Positions 44,807-54,206 of a DNA stretch of 64,000 nucleotides are shown one piece after another. The notes below the pieces were generated by a model, which was not told the origin of the DNA, made no database searches, and saw only the letters and a list, made by a program, of their open reading frames with translations. Origin of the DNA: Streptomyces griseocarneus (lineage in GTDB: Bacteria > Actinomycetota > Actinomycetes > Streptomycetales > Streptomycetaceae); the NCBI GenBank assembly GCA_003674045.1, contig PENC01000001.1:868001-932000 (forward strand), read 5' to 3'. The position numbers were made by a program, and so were the translations under genes. The stretch's first letter is position 1, and each line of letters starts with the position of its first letter.

Positions 44807-47800
44807 TCAGAAGTGCGGCATCTCCATGTCGCAGCACGTGTCCCGGCGCAGTTGCCGTCCGACCAGCAGCCAGTCGTCGACGGAGTGCGCCGCGAACGCC
44901 TTGCGGCTGCTCGCGCCGCCGTACGCGTCGACCAGGTCCGCCTGCCGGTACGGCACCCCGCCGCGCAGCACCGAGACCGTCCGCACGAGCGTGTCGAAGT
45001 CCGTGAACGGATCGCCGTCCACGATCGTCACGTCGGCGAGCTTGCCCGGCTCCAGCGTGCCCAGGTCCCGCTCGGCGCCGAACACCCGGGCGGGCAGGAC
45101 CGTCGCCGTCCGCAGCGCCTGCGTGGCCGACAGGCCGTAGCGGTGCAGCGCCCGCAGCCCCAGGTGCAGCGAGAGCCCCACCGGCACCAGCGGCGCGTCC
45201 GTACCGAGGGCGACGAGGCCGCCGCCGGACAGGACGTCGCGGTAGACGCCGATCTCCCGCTCCAGCGTGGACAGTTGATCCTGCGTCGGCTTCTGCGTGG
45301 CCGTCTCGCGGACGATCGCCGCGTCCCACGGCGGCATCAGCTGCGTCACCCGGAAGTCCTCCGCCAGGCCGGGCGACTCGCCCACCAGCGGCACCGAGGT
45401 GAAGATCGTGGCGATCATGTGGAAGCCCGCGCCGGTGTAGATCCCCACCAGGTCCTGGTACGCGCGGCCCGTCGCCGTCGTGGCGTGCCCGAACTCCAGG
45501 CGCTGTGTGGCCTGGAGATGGGTCGTCAGATCCTGGCCCAGCTGCATGCCGGGGGAGCAGAGGTGGCTGCCCGCCCGTACCCCGAGCCGGTCGTGCGCGT
45601 ACCGCGCGGCCTCCTCCATCACCCAGCCCGGCGCGCGCACATAGGTCTTGACGAAGTCCCAGTCGAGGGCGGACGCCCGCGCCAGCGACCGCCGCAGCCC
45701 CTCCCTGGTGCGGTGCGCGCGCCCCATGCTGTACGCCACGCGCGCCCCGTCCAGCAGCTCGCCGGTGATCAGCAGCCGGGGCCCGGCCAGCTCGCCCGCC
45801 GCCACCGCCTCACGGATCCTGGCCTGCTCGTAGGCGAACCCGCCGAGCGAGACCGCCGTGGTGATCCCGTACGCGAGCTGGAGCGCCGTCTGCCGCCCGC
45901 CGTAGGTGTACTGCCAGGGGTGCGTGTGTGCGTCCCACAGCCCCGGGATCACCGTGTGCCCGGACGCGTCGACGGCCCGCAGGGAGGCGCGCCGGGCCCG
46001 GTGCGGCTCGACGGCGGCGATCCGCCCGTCGCGCACGATCAGGTCGACGTCCTCCCGCACGGTGTCGCCGGTGCCGTCCCAGAACCGCCCGGCGTGCACC
46101 ACCGTGTCCGCCGGGGTCGGCCGTCGGTAGTCGAGCGCGACCGGCACCGTACGGGCCGAGCCGTCGGTCGTGTCCAGGAGTCGCAGCCTGCCCGCCGACA
46201 GATAGAGGAGGCGGCGGGAGTCAGCGGACCAGGAGGGCGCGTCGGCCGCCTCGTCCGTCAGCCGCCGCGGCTCGCCGTCCGGGGTCCCGTCGGCCCGGAC
46301 GGGCAGCAGCCACAGCGCCGACTCGGAGATCACCGCCATGTGGCGGCCGTCCGGCGACCAGACCGGGCCGGAGTCGCCGCGGTCGGAGATCGAGGCGTGC
46401 GGGGCGAGGGCGTGGAGCCGGGCGGTGCCGCTGGTGGCGTCCACGACCCGGATGAGGTTGTAGCCCTCGCGGAATCTCTGGTTGAGCCGGTTGCGGTCGC
46501 AGAACGCGACGAAACGGCCGTCGGGCGACCAGCTCGGTCTGCCCGGCAGCCCGCCCCCGCCCAGCGGCGCCGCGAGCACCCGGTCCTTGCCCGCGAGGAG
46601 ATCACGCACAAGCAGATTGCCCGACATGTCGATGCACGCGAGCTTCGTCCCATCGGGTGAGAGTGCCGGATTGACCCGGCCGCCCTCGGCCAGCACGGTC
46701 TCCTCGCCCGAGACGAGCTCCCGGTGCCGTACCGCGAGCAGCCCGTCGCGGTCGCCGGCGTAGATCAGCGCCCGCCCGTCCCGCGTCCAGACCGGGGCGA
46801 GCAGATAGCGCGTGGGCTCGGCGGAGACGACCCTGCGGGGGCGCCCGCCGGCGACGTCCGCGACCCAGAGCGCGTTGAGCGCCACGAACGCCACCTGCCG
46901 GGCGTCGGGCGAGAGCGCGGGCTGCTGCAGGGCCCGTACGCGGTGGACGCCGCCGATCTCGACGTCGTACCGCTTGACGCGGTAGCGGGGCCGGTCGAGC
47001 GGGAGCCGGGCGGTGAAGGGGATGAGGGTGCCGCTGCCGGCCTTGGCGCCGTCCGGCGCCGTGCCGTCCCGGGCTTCGGCGGACCCCGGACGGAGGATCC
47101 GGAACTGTCCGCTCACGGTGATCAGCAGCTCGTCCCGCGAGATCCACCGCGGCGGCACGGGCTCCACGTCCCCGTCGACCGGCACCACGGCGCCGTCCAC
47201 GACGAGCGCGCACGAGGCGGCGGGGGCCGGGGTCGTCCGCAGATAGGCCAGCCTGCCGTCCGGGGACACGGCGGGCGTCATCACCTGCGCCACGGCCGTC
47301 TCGGTGTGCTCCATGCGCACCGGCCCCTGGCCGTCGGCCGCCACGGACGCGACCGTACGCGCCTCCAGCCCGCCCTTCACGACCCGGCCGCGCACGAACA
47401 GCAGCCGCTTCCCGTCCGGCGACCACACCGGATCGAAGTCCTCCCAGGCCCCGTCCTGGGCGGGCCCCTCCTGGCCGGGCAGTCCGGTGATCTTCGTCAG
47501 CGCGCGGGTCCGGACGTCCACCACCCACACGCGGTACGGGCTGCCCGCCACAGGGTCACCGTCACGCTCGGAGGCGAAGGCGATCCGCGAACCGTCGGGC
47601 GACCAGGCGGGCCCGCGGTCGTCCCACGGCCCGTCCGTCAGCTGCCGCAGCCCGGAACCGTCGGGCCGCAGCGTCCACAGGTGGAAACCCCCGCCCCGGT
47701 ACGCGCAGACCGCGAGCGTCCTGCCGTCGGGCGAGTGCACCGGGCGCGTGGGCTCCAGGTCGGCGGGCGTGATCGCGACGGCGTCCCCGCCCTCGCGGGG

Positions 47801-48091
47801 GACCGACCACAGGATGTTCTGCACCTCGGCGACCAGACGATCACCCACGGGGGAGAGCGAGGCGGAGCCATTGGTGGCGGCGGTGAAGGAGAGAGACCTG
47901 GGAAGCGCGCCGGCCTCCGCGGCGACCGCGTCGGCGGCCCCGGCGATCACACCCCCGGAAAGCGCGCCGCCGACCCCCGCCGCCGTCCCGGCCGCGGCCT
48001 GGAGAAACCTGCGTCGCGAGAGATACGAGAGATGTGAGAGGTGCGAAAGGAGAGAAGGGGCTGCTGTTTCAGATGGGTCAGAGGTGTCCAA
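44807..48091 (-). CDS. Tat-exported TolB-like beta-propeller/amidohydrolase fusion
   Basis: 1094 residues from TTG 48091 (AGGAGG 4 nt upstream); GTG 48124 is an alternative without a site. Twin-arginine signal YLSRRRFLQAAAGTAAG preceded by LSHLSHLSYLS. Residues about 80-640 carry repeated WD40/TolB-like PD40 units (SPDGRTLAVCAY, WSPDGSRIAFASERDG, WSPDGKRLLFVRG, SPDGRFVAFCDRN). The remainder is an amidohydrolase domain (VIPGLWDAHTHPW with the HxH metal site, LGTDAPLVPVGLSLHLGL). It should be an extracellular metal-dependent hydrolase with an N-terminal propeller; fusions of this kind are known but their substrates are not. Confidence 0.9.
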   Translation of the reverse strand: MDTSDPSETAAPSLLSHLSHLSYLSRRRFLQAAAGTAAGVGGALSGGVIAGAADAVAAEAGALPRSLSFTAATNGSASLSPVGDRLVAEVQNILWSVPREGGDAVAITPADLEPTRPVHSPDGRTLAVCAYRGGGFHLWTLRPDGSGLRQLTDGPWDDRGPAWSPDGSRIAFASERDGDPVAGSPYRVWVVDVRTRALTKITGLPGQEGPAQDGAWEDFDPVWSPDGKRLLFVRGRVVKGGLEARTVASVAADGQGPVRMEHTETAVAQVMTPAVSPDGRLAYLRTTPAPAASCALVVDGAVVPVDGDVEPVPPRWISRDELLITVSGQFRILRPGSAEARDGTAPDGAKAGSGTLIPFTARLPLDRPRYRVKRYDVEIGGVHRVRALQQPALSPDARQVAFVALNALWVADVAGGRPRRVVSAEPTRYLLAPVWTRDGRALIYAGDRDGLLAVRHRELVSGEETVLAEGGRVNPALSPDGTKLACIDMSGNLLVRDLLAGKDRVLAAPLGGGGLPGRPSWSPDGRFVAFCDRNRLNQRFREGYNLIRVVDATSGTARLHALAPHASISDRGDSGPVWSPDGRHMAVISESALWLLPVRADGTPDGEPRRLTDEAADAPSWSADSRRLLYLSAGRLRLLDTTDGSARTVPVALDYRRPTPADTVVHAGRFWDGTGDTVREDVDLIVRDGRIAAVEPHRARRASLRAVDASGHTVIPGLWDAHTHPWQYTYGGRQTALQLAYGITTAVSLGGFAYEQARIREAVAAGELAGPRLLITGELLDGARVAYSMGRAHRTREGLRRSLARASALDWDFVKTYVRAPGWVMEEAARYAHDRLGVRAGSHLCSPGMQLGQDLTTHLQATQRLEFGHATTATGRAYQDLVGIYTGAGFHMIATIFTSVPLVGESPGLAEDFRVTQLMPPWDAAIVRETATQKPTQDQLSTLEREIGVYRDVLSGGGLVALGTDAPLVPVGLSLHLGLRALHRYGLSATQALRTATVLPARVFGAERDLGTLEPGKLADVTIVDGDPFTDFDTLVRTVSVLRGGVPYRQADLVDAYGGASSRKAFAAHSVDDWLLVGRQLRRDTCCDMEMPHF

Positions 48092-48427
48092 CTGTCCTCC
48101 TGATGCAGGGGAGTTGCATGGCACATGAGCTGGAATCGAGACGGGTTGATGGTGGCATGCGGCATGGGAGGGGGGTCAACACCGCGGGGTGGGGTGATGG
48201 GGGTGGGAGCTGTGGCGGGGGAGGCGGGGGAGGAGGCGCCCGGCCTTCGGCCGGCGGCTGCCGAGCGCCTCGGCCCGGCCTCGGTGCAGATCACGGAATC
48301 CGGCCCCGGCCCGCCCCACTCCCGCTCCCGGGCCCCCTCGGTGAAAGGCGTGCGCGGTCACCCGCTGAAGTGCGGTATTGTTCTCATGCGCGGTCGGCGA
48401 GGGGAAAAACCCGAGCCGGACAAGCAC
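48092..48427. other. intergenic region between hydrolase gene and tRNA-Pro
   Basis: About 335 bp. It contains the minus-strand ribosome-binding and promoter area of the propeller/amidohydrolase gene and a poly-G/GGT tract (near 48190-48240). An AT-richer stretch (GTATTGTTCTCATGCGCGG) near 48373 is a possible -10 region for the tRNA. No gene was recognised. Confidence 0.45.
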
Positions 48428-48504
<77 letters not shown>

Positions 48505-48740
48505 GCGATTTTCGCAGGTCGGAGGCCGTTCTCGCAGGAATGCGGGGGCGGTCTTTCTGACGTTTCGTCGGCTTGTGGTCGCAGGGTGGTCGCAGGCTCT
48601 CAGGGCTGCCGGGGTGGTGAGGTGGCTGTCGATGCTGCGCCCCTCGGCGAGTCCCTGCCCCAGGGTCGTGGAGCCGACACCGAACCGCATGACCCGTAGG
48701 CCTTCACGGGGCGCCCCGAGGTTCAACTGGAGCTGGCCGG
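48505..48740. other. region after tRNA-Pro, no gene recognised
   Basis: 236 bp. GTGGTCGCAGG is directly repeated twice in a row (48571-48595, GTGGTCGCAGGGTGGTCGCAGG). Minus-strand frames continue through it without stops but show no family resemblance. It could be the scar of an integrated element beside the tRNA. Confidence 0.4.
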
Positions 48741-50975
48741 TCAGAGTGGCGCCTGCGGGCCGTTGCGGCGGCCACCGGTGCGCGGAAGCCGTGGTGTCCA
48801 CCAGTTCGCCGGGCCGGCCAGGGCCATCACGGCGGGGACCAGCAGCGGCCGGATGATCAGCGCGTCCACGGCCACCGAGACGGCGACGGTGACGCCGATG
48901 AGCTTGATGGTGGTGATGCCGGAGCCGGCCAGGCTGAGCAGGACGGCGCTGACCACGGCTGCCGAGGCGGTGAAGAGCGGGGCGGCGCCCTGGAGCCCGG
49001 AGGCGACGGCCGACCTGGTGTCGCCGGTGCGGTCGTGGGCCTCCACCACGCGTGCGAGGAGCAGCACCTCGTAGTCCATGGACAGGCCGAAGGCGAGGAA
49101 GAACACGGTGATGGCGGTCAGGAGGTCCACGGTGCCGGTGGCGGTGAATCCCCCGAGGAGGTGCCGGAGGTGGCCGTCCTGGAAGATCCACACCATGACG
49201 CCGAAGGTCGCGGTCATGCTGAGGGCGTTCATCACGACGGCCTTGGCGGCGAGGAAGATTCCCCGGGTGAAGACCAGCAGCAGGGCCAGGGTCGCGGCGA
49301 TGACGATGGCGACGGCCCAAGGCAGCCGGTCGGCGACGGCCTGCCGCACGTCGAGCAGCAGGGCGGGGGCTCCGGTGACCAGGGGTGGTACGGGGGCGGG
49401 TGAGGCTCGTACGGCGCGCGCCAGCCGCACGGTGTCGGTACCGAAAGGCTCGGATGGGCCGTGGACGGCCAGCCAGGTGTCGTGGGCGGACAGGAAGCGC
49501 CGTGCTGGTGCCGCGCAGTCCGAACCGCACGGTGCGGGAACCCTGCTGCCGTGGACGTAGTCGCCGGTCGCGGTCCGCACGGACGCGGCGCCGGGGAGGG
49601 TGGAAAGGCGTCGCGCGTAGGCGTCCAGCGCGGTCAACCGGTCGGCGTCGCCGGCCGGATTCCAGCGCGGCAGGACGACATCGACCTCCGTGTGGTCGAG
49701 GTCGGGGAAGAGGGTGCGCAGTTCGCGCACGGTCGTGACGGCGGGGGCATCGTGAGGCAGTACGCGTTCGTCGCTGAGGGCGAACTCGGCGTGCCGGAAC
49801 GGGAGCGCGAAGGCGCCCAGCACGAGGGCTGTCGCCAAGGCGACCGGGACCCGGTGGCGCATCACGGCCAGGGCCAGCCGTCCCCAACGGTCCGCGCGGT
49901 GCTCATCCTCCGGAACCGGCCGCCGGCGGTGGGAGAGTCCGGCCGGGACGAGTACCAGCGCGGCGATGGCCGCCAGGGCCACCACGGGAATCCCGGCATA
50001 GGCCATCGACCGGAGAAAGGGCAGGGGAAAGAGCAGCAGCCCGGTCAGCGAGAGCATCACGATGCCCGCCGAGACGACAACGGTGCGACCCGCCACGGAC
50101 ATGGACCGCTCCACCGCCGCCATGTGGTCCGCTCCGGCCCGGCGTTCCTCGCGGTAGCGGGCCACCAGGAAGAGGCTGTAGTCCACCGCCAGCGCGAGCC
50201 CGGCCGCTGTCGTCCAGTTCAGCGCGTACACCGATACCTCGGTGAAGCAGCACACGGCACGCAGCACGGCCAGTGTGCCGGCGATCGCCGCCACGCCCAC
50301 CGCGAGGGGCAGCCAGGCGGCGAGGACGCCGCCGAACGCCCAGACCAGCAGCAAGAGTGTGATGGGGAGGGCGATCAACTCTGATGTTTGCAGGTCATGT
50401 TGACTGCGCCGCTGGAGGTCTCTGGTGAGTGCTGCGGGCCCGGAGGGCGTGAGGTGCAGGGGGCCCTGTCTGCCGGTCACGGCGGAAAGCAGCCCCTGCG
50501 GGGCGGTGTGCCGGGCTTCGCCGGTCAGCCGTACGAGGAGCAACGCGCCGTGCCCGTCCTTGGTGCGCAGTGCCGGGTCCGCGGCGCTCGGTCCTGCCCA
50601 GTAGGAATCCACCCCGCTCACCGCGGGGTCCGCGCGCACTCGCTCGGCCAGGTGCGCGCCGGTGCCCCGTGCGGCGGGGTCGTCGACCGAACCGGAGGCG
50701 CGGGCCAGCACCACCAGGTCAGGCGTGCCGCCGTGGAAGTGCGAGCTCAACAGGGCGTCGGCGCGCTGGGAAGGCGCCGTCGGCGGTGCCCAGCCGCCGC
50801 TCTGCAGGTGGCTGCTCACCCCGGCCCCGGCCCAGGCGGCCGCGGCGACGGCCGACAGGCCGAGGGCGAGAACCGCCCGCCGGTACCGCACGGCGGCCCT
50901 CCCCAGTGCGGCCAGCAACCCGCGCCGAGGGACCGGGGTCGTCGTGCGGTCCTCGACTGCCGTCGCGTTCACCAT
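48741..50975 (-). CDS. MMPL family (RND-type) transporter
   Basis: 744 residues from ATG 50975, overlapping the KAS III gene (ATGGTGA). Two homologous halves, each with one N-terminal helix, a large extracellular loop and five or six helices. Motifs are AVDYSLFLVARYREE in the first half and GLSMDYEVLLLARVVEAHDRTGD in the second, matching the actinobacterial MMPL signature. Such proteins export lipids, glycolipids or polyketides. Coupling to the ketosynthase gene suggests that it exports the product of this small cluster. Confidence 0.92.
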   Translation of the reverse strand: MVNATAVEDRTTTPVPRRGLLAALGRAAVRYRRAVLALGLSAVAAAAWAGAGVSSHLQSGGWAPPTAPSQRADALLSSHFHGGTPDLVVLARASGSVDDPAARGTGAHLAERVRADPAVSGVDSYWAGPSAADPALRTKDGHGALLLVRLTGEARHTAPQGLLSAVTGRQGPLHLTPSGPAALTRDLQRRSQHDLQTSELIALPITLLLLVWAFGGVLAAWLPLAVGVAAIAGTLAVLRAVCCFTEVSVYALNWTTAAGLALAVDYSLFLVARYREERRAGADHMAAVERSMSVAGRTVVVSAGIVMLSLTGLLLFPLPFLRSMAYAGIPVVALAAIAALVLVPAGLSHRRRPVPEDEHRADRWGRLALAVMRHRVPVALATALVLGAFALPFRHAEFALSDERVLPHDAPAVTTVRELRTLFPDLDHTEVDVVLPRWNPAGDADRLTALDAYARRLSTLPGAASVRTATGDYVHGSRVPAPCGSDCAAPARRFLSAHDTWLAVHGPSEPFGTDTVRLARAVRASPAPVPPLVTGAPALLLDVRQAVADRLPWAVAIVIAATLALLLVFTRGIFLAAKAVVMNALSMTATFGVMVWIFQDGHLRHLLGGFTATGTVDLLTAITVFFLAFGLSMDYEVLLLARVVEAHDRTGDTRSAVASGLQGAAPLFTASAAVVSAVLLSLAGSGITTIKLIGVTVAVSVAVDALIIRPLLVPAVMALAGPANWWTPRLPRTGGRRNGPQAPL

Positions 50976-51976
50976 CGGATGCCGACGATGCCCTCGCTGA
51001 CGCCGCTGGCGAATCCCACCAGGACGGCGAGGTCGCCACGGTGCAGCCGGCCCTGTTTCTGCGCGAGGTCGAGTTGCAGGGGCAGTGTCGCGGCGGCGGT
51101 GTTGCCGTGCGTGGCGATGGTCGTCATCAGCCGCGACGCCGGCGTGCCCGTGACGGAACGGAAATCGTCCACCAGCTGCGCGGCGGCGAACTGGACACAG
51201 AACAGGGAGACGTCGTCCGCCGTGAATCCCGTACTGCGGGACAGCTCCTCGGCCACCCCCTGTCCTCCGAGGGCGTGCAGCGCCTTCACCATGCCGGACA
51301 GGTCGGGCGGACGACGCCGGTCCACCGTTCCGAAATGACCGTCGAGTGTGACGGACGCCGCCTGCCACGCCGAGGAAGCGGCGGAGAACCGGCACGCCAG
51401 AATGCCGGGTTCCGCGGACGGTTCGAGGACGGCGGCGGCGCCCGCGTCCGAAACCGTGTATCCCATCATGGAGTCGACGAATTCCCGCATGCTCGACACC
51501 CTCCGGCGCATGACCTGCGTGGAGATCTCACCGCAACAGATGAGAATGCGCCGGTGGCTTCCGGAGCGAATCAGGGAATCACCCAGCTCCAGTGCGTTGA
51601 GAAAGGAGTTGCACGCGTTCCGCACGTCGAACACGGGGCAGTCGGCACCGAGTTTGTCCGCCACGATGTGAGCCGTCGCCGGTTCCAGGACGTCGATGCA
51701 GACCCCGGCGTAGATCAGCAGGTCCATCTCGGCGATCGTGCGCCCCGCCTCGGCCAGGGCCTGACGGGCGGCGGCAGCTGCCAGGTCGGAGGCGTACCAC
51801 CCCTCGGGTCGGATGTGCCGGTGGCCCACCCCGGTCAGCCGCTGGATCGCGCCGCGCGGCACGGAGAATCCGGGGCTCAGCTCGGCGATGCTGTCCTCCA
51901 GCTCCTCGGTGGACATGCGCGCTTCGGGAAGATGGGCCGCCACTGCGGCGACTCGGCAGTAGAGCCGCTCCTCCAT
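50969..51976 (-). CDS. ketoacyl-ACP synthase III-like protein with altered triad
   Basis: 335-residue thiolase-fold protein. The nucleophile Cys122 is present (RNACNSFLNAL), and so is the Asn of the triad (Asn292 in THGNTAAATLPLQLD). The position of the usual catalytic His reads Gln262 (FCVQFAAAQLVDDF). KAS III enzymes need His and Asn to decarboxylate the malonyl-ACP partner. With Gln this protein may instead be an acyltransferase, a non-decarboxylating condenser or an ester-former, as in divergent KAS III-like biosynthetic enzymes. Divergent from the ACP/KAS II pair. Confidence 0.9.
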   Translation of the reverse strand: MEERLYCRVAAVAAHLPEARMSTEELEDSIAELSPGFSVPRGAIQRLTGVGHRHIRPEGWYASDLAAAAARQALAEAGRTIAEMDLLIYAGVCIDVLEPATAHIVADKLGADCPVFDVRNACNSFLNALELGDSLIRSGSHRRILICCGEISTQVMRRRVSSMREFVDSMMGYTVSDAGAAAVLEPSAEPGILACRFSAASSAWQAASVTLDGHFGTVDRRRPPDLSGMVKALHALGGQGVAEELSRSTGFTADDVSLFCVQFAAAQLVDDFRSVTGTPASRLMTTIATHGNTAAATLPLQLDLAQKQGRLHRGDLAVLVGFASGVSEGIVGIRW

Positions 51977-52152
51977 GAACTCCCCTAGCTGCTGGCTGAC
52001 TTAGCGACGCATCATGGAAGCAGCTTGATCGCGTGATGCACAACTGGGCGCTTTCATCGCACATTTGTCCTCTCGCGTCACCGGAGTATCACGGGCTCGG
52101 TGCCAGGGTAGGCATGCCGTCGACCCCAAGTGATCACCGGAAGGAAGCGCCC
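51977..52152. promoter_or_regulatory. divergent promoter region KAS III / ACP
   Basis: 176 bp, locally AT-rich (TTAGCGACGCATCATGGAAGC, GATGCACAACTGGGCG) between two biosynthetic transcription units that face apart. It should hold promoters for both and possibly a shared operator; no dyad is clear. Confidence 0.5.
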
Positions 52153-52431
52153 ATGCAGGGTTCCCCGGTCGTACGCACATTCGCCGACCTGAGGGAGGTG
52201 CTGGAATCCCGGTTCGAGATTCCCGCCGATTCCGTCACCCTGGAGACACCACTCGAAAAGTTGGGGCTCGACTCCTTGGAACTGGTGGAACTGGGCCTGC
52301 TCATGGAGATCGACATCGACCCGAACGACTTCTCCGCCGGTACCACCATCGGGGAGATGGCCGGCCTGATGGCCGGGGCGGACGGGACGACCCTGACCGC
52401 CACCTCCACGAAAGCGGACCGCACGGCATGA
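52153..52431 (+). CDS. acyl carrier protein
   Basis: 92-residue carrier protein from ATG 52153, with GGAAGGA 8 nt upstream. The phosphopantetheine serine is Ser41 in LEKLGLDSLELVELGLLMEIDID. A short flexible tail follows the helix bundle. It is a discrete (type II) ACP, presumably loaded for the KAS II encoded next door (ATGA overlap). Confidence 0.92.
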   Translation: MQGSPVVRTFADLREVLESRFEIPADSVTLETPLEKLGLDSLELVELGLLMEIDIDPNDFSAGTTIGEMAGLMAGADGTTLTATSTKADRTA

Positions 52432-53654
52432 CCTCCACCGCCGTCGCCGTGACCGGGGTCGGACTCCTCACGCCCGCCGGGATCGGCAGCCGTGACACGT
52501 TCGACGCGATGTGCTCGGGCCGTTCCACCGCGGAGGTCGACCCCGACCTCAAGGGCGCGTCCGTCGACATCTCCTGCGCGGTGCCCGACTTCCGGGCCCC
52601 CGAACTCATCGGACGCCGCAGAACCCACCGCATGGACCGCTTCACGCAGTTGGCCGTGGTCGCCGCACGCGAGGCCGTGGACGACGCCGGGCTGAGCACC
52701 GGCGAATGGCTCCCCGAGCGCGTCGGCGCGGTCTTCGGAACGGCCACGTCCTCCATGGAGACCCTGGCCGTGGAGACCGGGCACTACCTGGACGGCCGCC
52801 CGGACCGCATCTCCCCCATGAGCCTCACCCGCAGCCTGCCCAGCGCGCCCCTCACCGAGGTCACCCTCGACCTCGGAATCCGCGGCCCCAGCCTCGCCCT
52901 CTCGACCGCCTGCGCCGCGGGAAACCAGGCCCTGGCCCTGGGCGCGGACCTGCTCCGCTCCGGGGCCTGCGACATCGTCGTCGCCGGTGGCTCCGAGAAC
53001 CCCCGGACCCTTCCCTGTGCCCTCCTGCTGGACAAGCTCCGCGCGCTCTCACGCCGCCACGACCTGCCGGAATGCGCATCCCGGCCGTTCGACGCGGACC
53101 GCGACGGCCTGGTGATCGGAGAAGGCGCGGGCGTACTTGTCCTCGAACGGCTCGACCACGCACGCGCACGAGGCGCCGCCCCTCGCGCGCTGCTCGCCGG
53201 GCACGGCTCCACTTCCGACGCCCACCACTACGTCGCCCCCGACCCCGAGGGGCACGGCGCCGAAGCGGCCATGCGCGCCGCACTCACCAACGCCGGACTC
53301 GGCCCCGCAGACATCGACCACGTCAACGCCCACGCCACCGCCACACCCGCCGGAGACCTGGCCGAGGCCAGGGCCCTGCGACGGCTCTTCCCCGACGGCG
53401 CACCACCGGTCACCGCGCCCAAGAGCGTCATCGGCCACTCCCTGGGCGCGGCCGGCGCCGTCGAATCCGCCCTCACCGTGCTGACGTTGCAGCACCAGCG
53501 GATCCCGCCCACGGCCAACCTCGACATGCTCGACCCCGCCATCGACCTCGACGTCGTGCACGGCCGGCCCAGGGACGTACGCATGCGGGCGGCGCTGAGC
53601 AACTCCTTCGCCTTCGGCGGGCACAACACCGTCCTGGTGTTCACGACGGCCTGA
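52428..53654 (+). CDS. beta-ketoacyl-ACP synthase II family protein
   Basis: 408 residues. Complete Cys-His-His triad: Cys162 (LSTACAAGN), His302 (NAHATATPAGD) and His337 (VIGHSLGAAGAVE). A normal chain-elongating condensing enzyme by motif. No ketoreductase, dehydratase or enoylreductase is nearby, so these steps would come from primary metabolism or not occur. Together with ACP, the KAS III-like protein and MMPL it forms a minimal acyl-building set, with too few genes for a classical fatty-acid or aromatic polyketide pathway. Confidence 0.92.
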   Translation: MTSTAVAVTGVGLLTPAGIGSRDTFDAMCSGRSTAEVDPDLKGASVDISCAVPDFRAPELIGRRRTHRMDRFTQLAVVAAREAVDDAGLSTGEWLPERVGAVFGTATSSMETLAVETGHYLDGRPDRISPMSLTRSLPSAPLTEVTLDLGIRGPSLALSTACAAGNQALALGADLLRSGACDIVVAGGSENPRTLPCALLLDKLRALSRRHDLPECASRPFDADRDGLVIGEGAGVLVLERLDHARARGAAPRALLAGHGSTSDAHHYVAPDPEGHGAEAAMRAALTNAGLGPADIDHVNAHATATPAGDLAEARALRRLFPDGAPPVTAPKSVIGHSLGAAGAVESALTVLTLQHQRIPPTANLDMLDPAIDLDVVHGRPRDVRMRAALSNSFAFGGHNTVLVFTTA

Positions 53655-54002
53655 ACGACGGCTGTCGGCCGGGTACGGGGCGCGGCGTGCCCCCTGGCTT
53701 TGCCGTGGCCTGCCCGAGCCGCTCTTCCGCTCCCTTTCGGCGAACTCGACCGGCCGGTGCATCACGGAGCCCGAGCGGCGTGATCCGAGCCGGGGTCGCG
53801 CCCGGCGCCGTCCCCGGGGCAGCGGTTTCTGTGACCACATGCGGCCACATGCGGCTGCAAACGACCACAACGAGGCCCGTGCGCCGCCTGACCTGTGGTG
53901 ATCCCGTACCGTCGCCTGTTCGCCCGAAGGGAGCAGTACCGCCCGCGTTACCGGCCGGTGCGGCGTAGGAAGGGAGACGGGCGCACGAGAGGAACGGGTC
54001 GG
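53655..54002. other. intergenic region between KAS II and ferredoxin genes
   Basis: 348 bp without a recognised gene. It contains the tandem 10-mer CCACATGCGG-CCACATGCGG (53834-53853) followed by CTGCAAACGACCACAACGAGG. The promoter of the ferredoxin operon should lie near 53890-53990. Confidence 0.45.
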
Positions 54003-54206
54003 ATGCAGGTCGTGGTGGACCTCAATCGGTGTCAGGGGTATGCGCAGTGCGTGTTCCTCGCCCCGCGGGTGTTCGAGCTGCATGGTGAGGAGTCCCTGCT
54101 GTACACCCCGAGCGTTCCTGACGATCAGCGGGAGCGTGTGGTGCAGGCGGCGACGGCCTGTCCGGTGCAGGCCATCCTGCTCGGGGAGGCGGCCGGTGTC
54201 GCGTGA
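54003..54206 (+). CDS. [3Fe-4S]-type ferredoxin
   Basis: 67 residues from ATG 54003, with GAGAGGA about 10 nt upstream. Three cysteines (Cys10, Cys16, Cys53 in RCQGYAQC and ATACPVQAI) form the C-x5-C...C-P pattern of single-cluster [3Fe-4S] ferredoxins that serve actinobacterial P450s. The usual fourth cysteine is replaced by Tyr13. It should pass electrons from the reductase encoded next to the P450 after it. It overlaps the reductase gene by 11 nt. Confidence 0.93.
   Translation: MQVVVDLNRCQGYAQCVFLAPRVFELHGEESLLYTPSVPDDQRERVVQAATACPVQAILLGEAAGVA

Noticed and set aside
53655..54002. Small ORFs in the gap before the ferredoxin gene
   Set aside because: No ribosome-binding sites and low-complexity translations.
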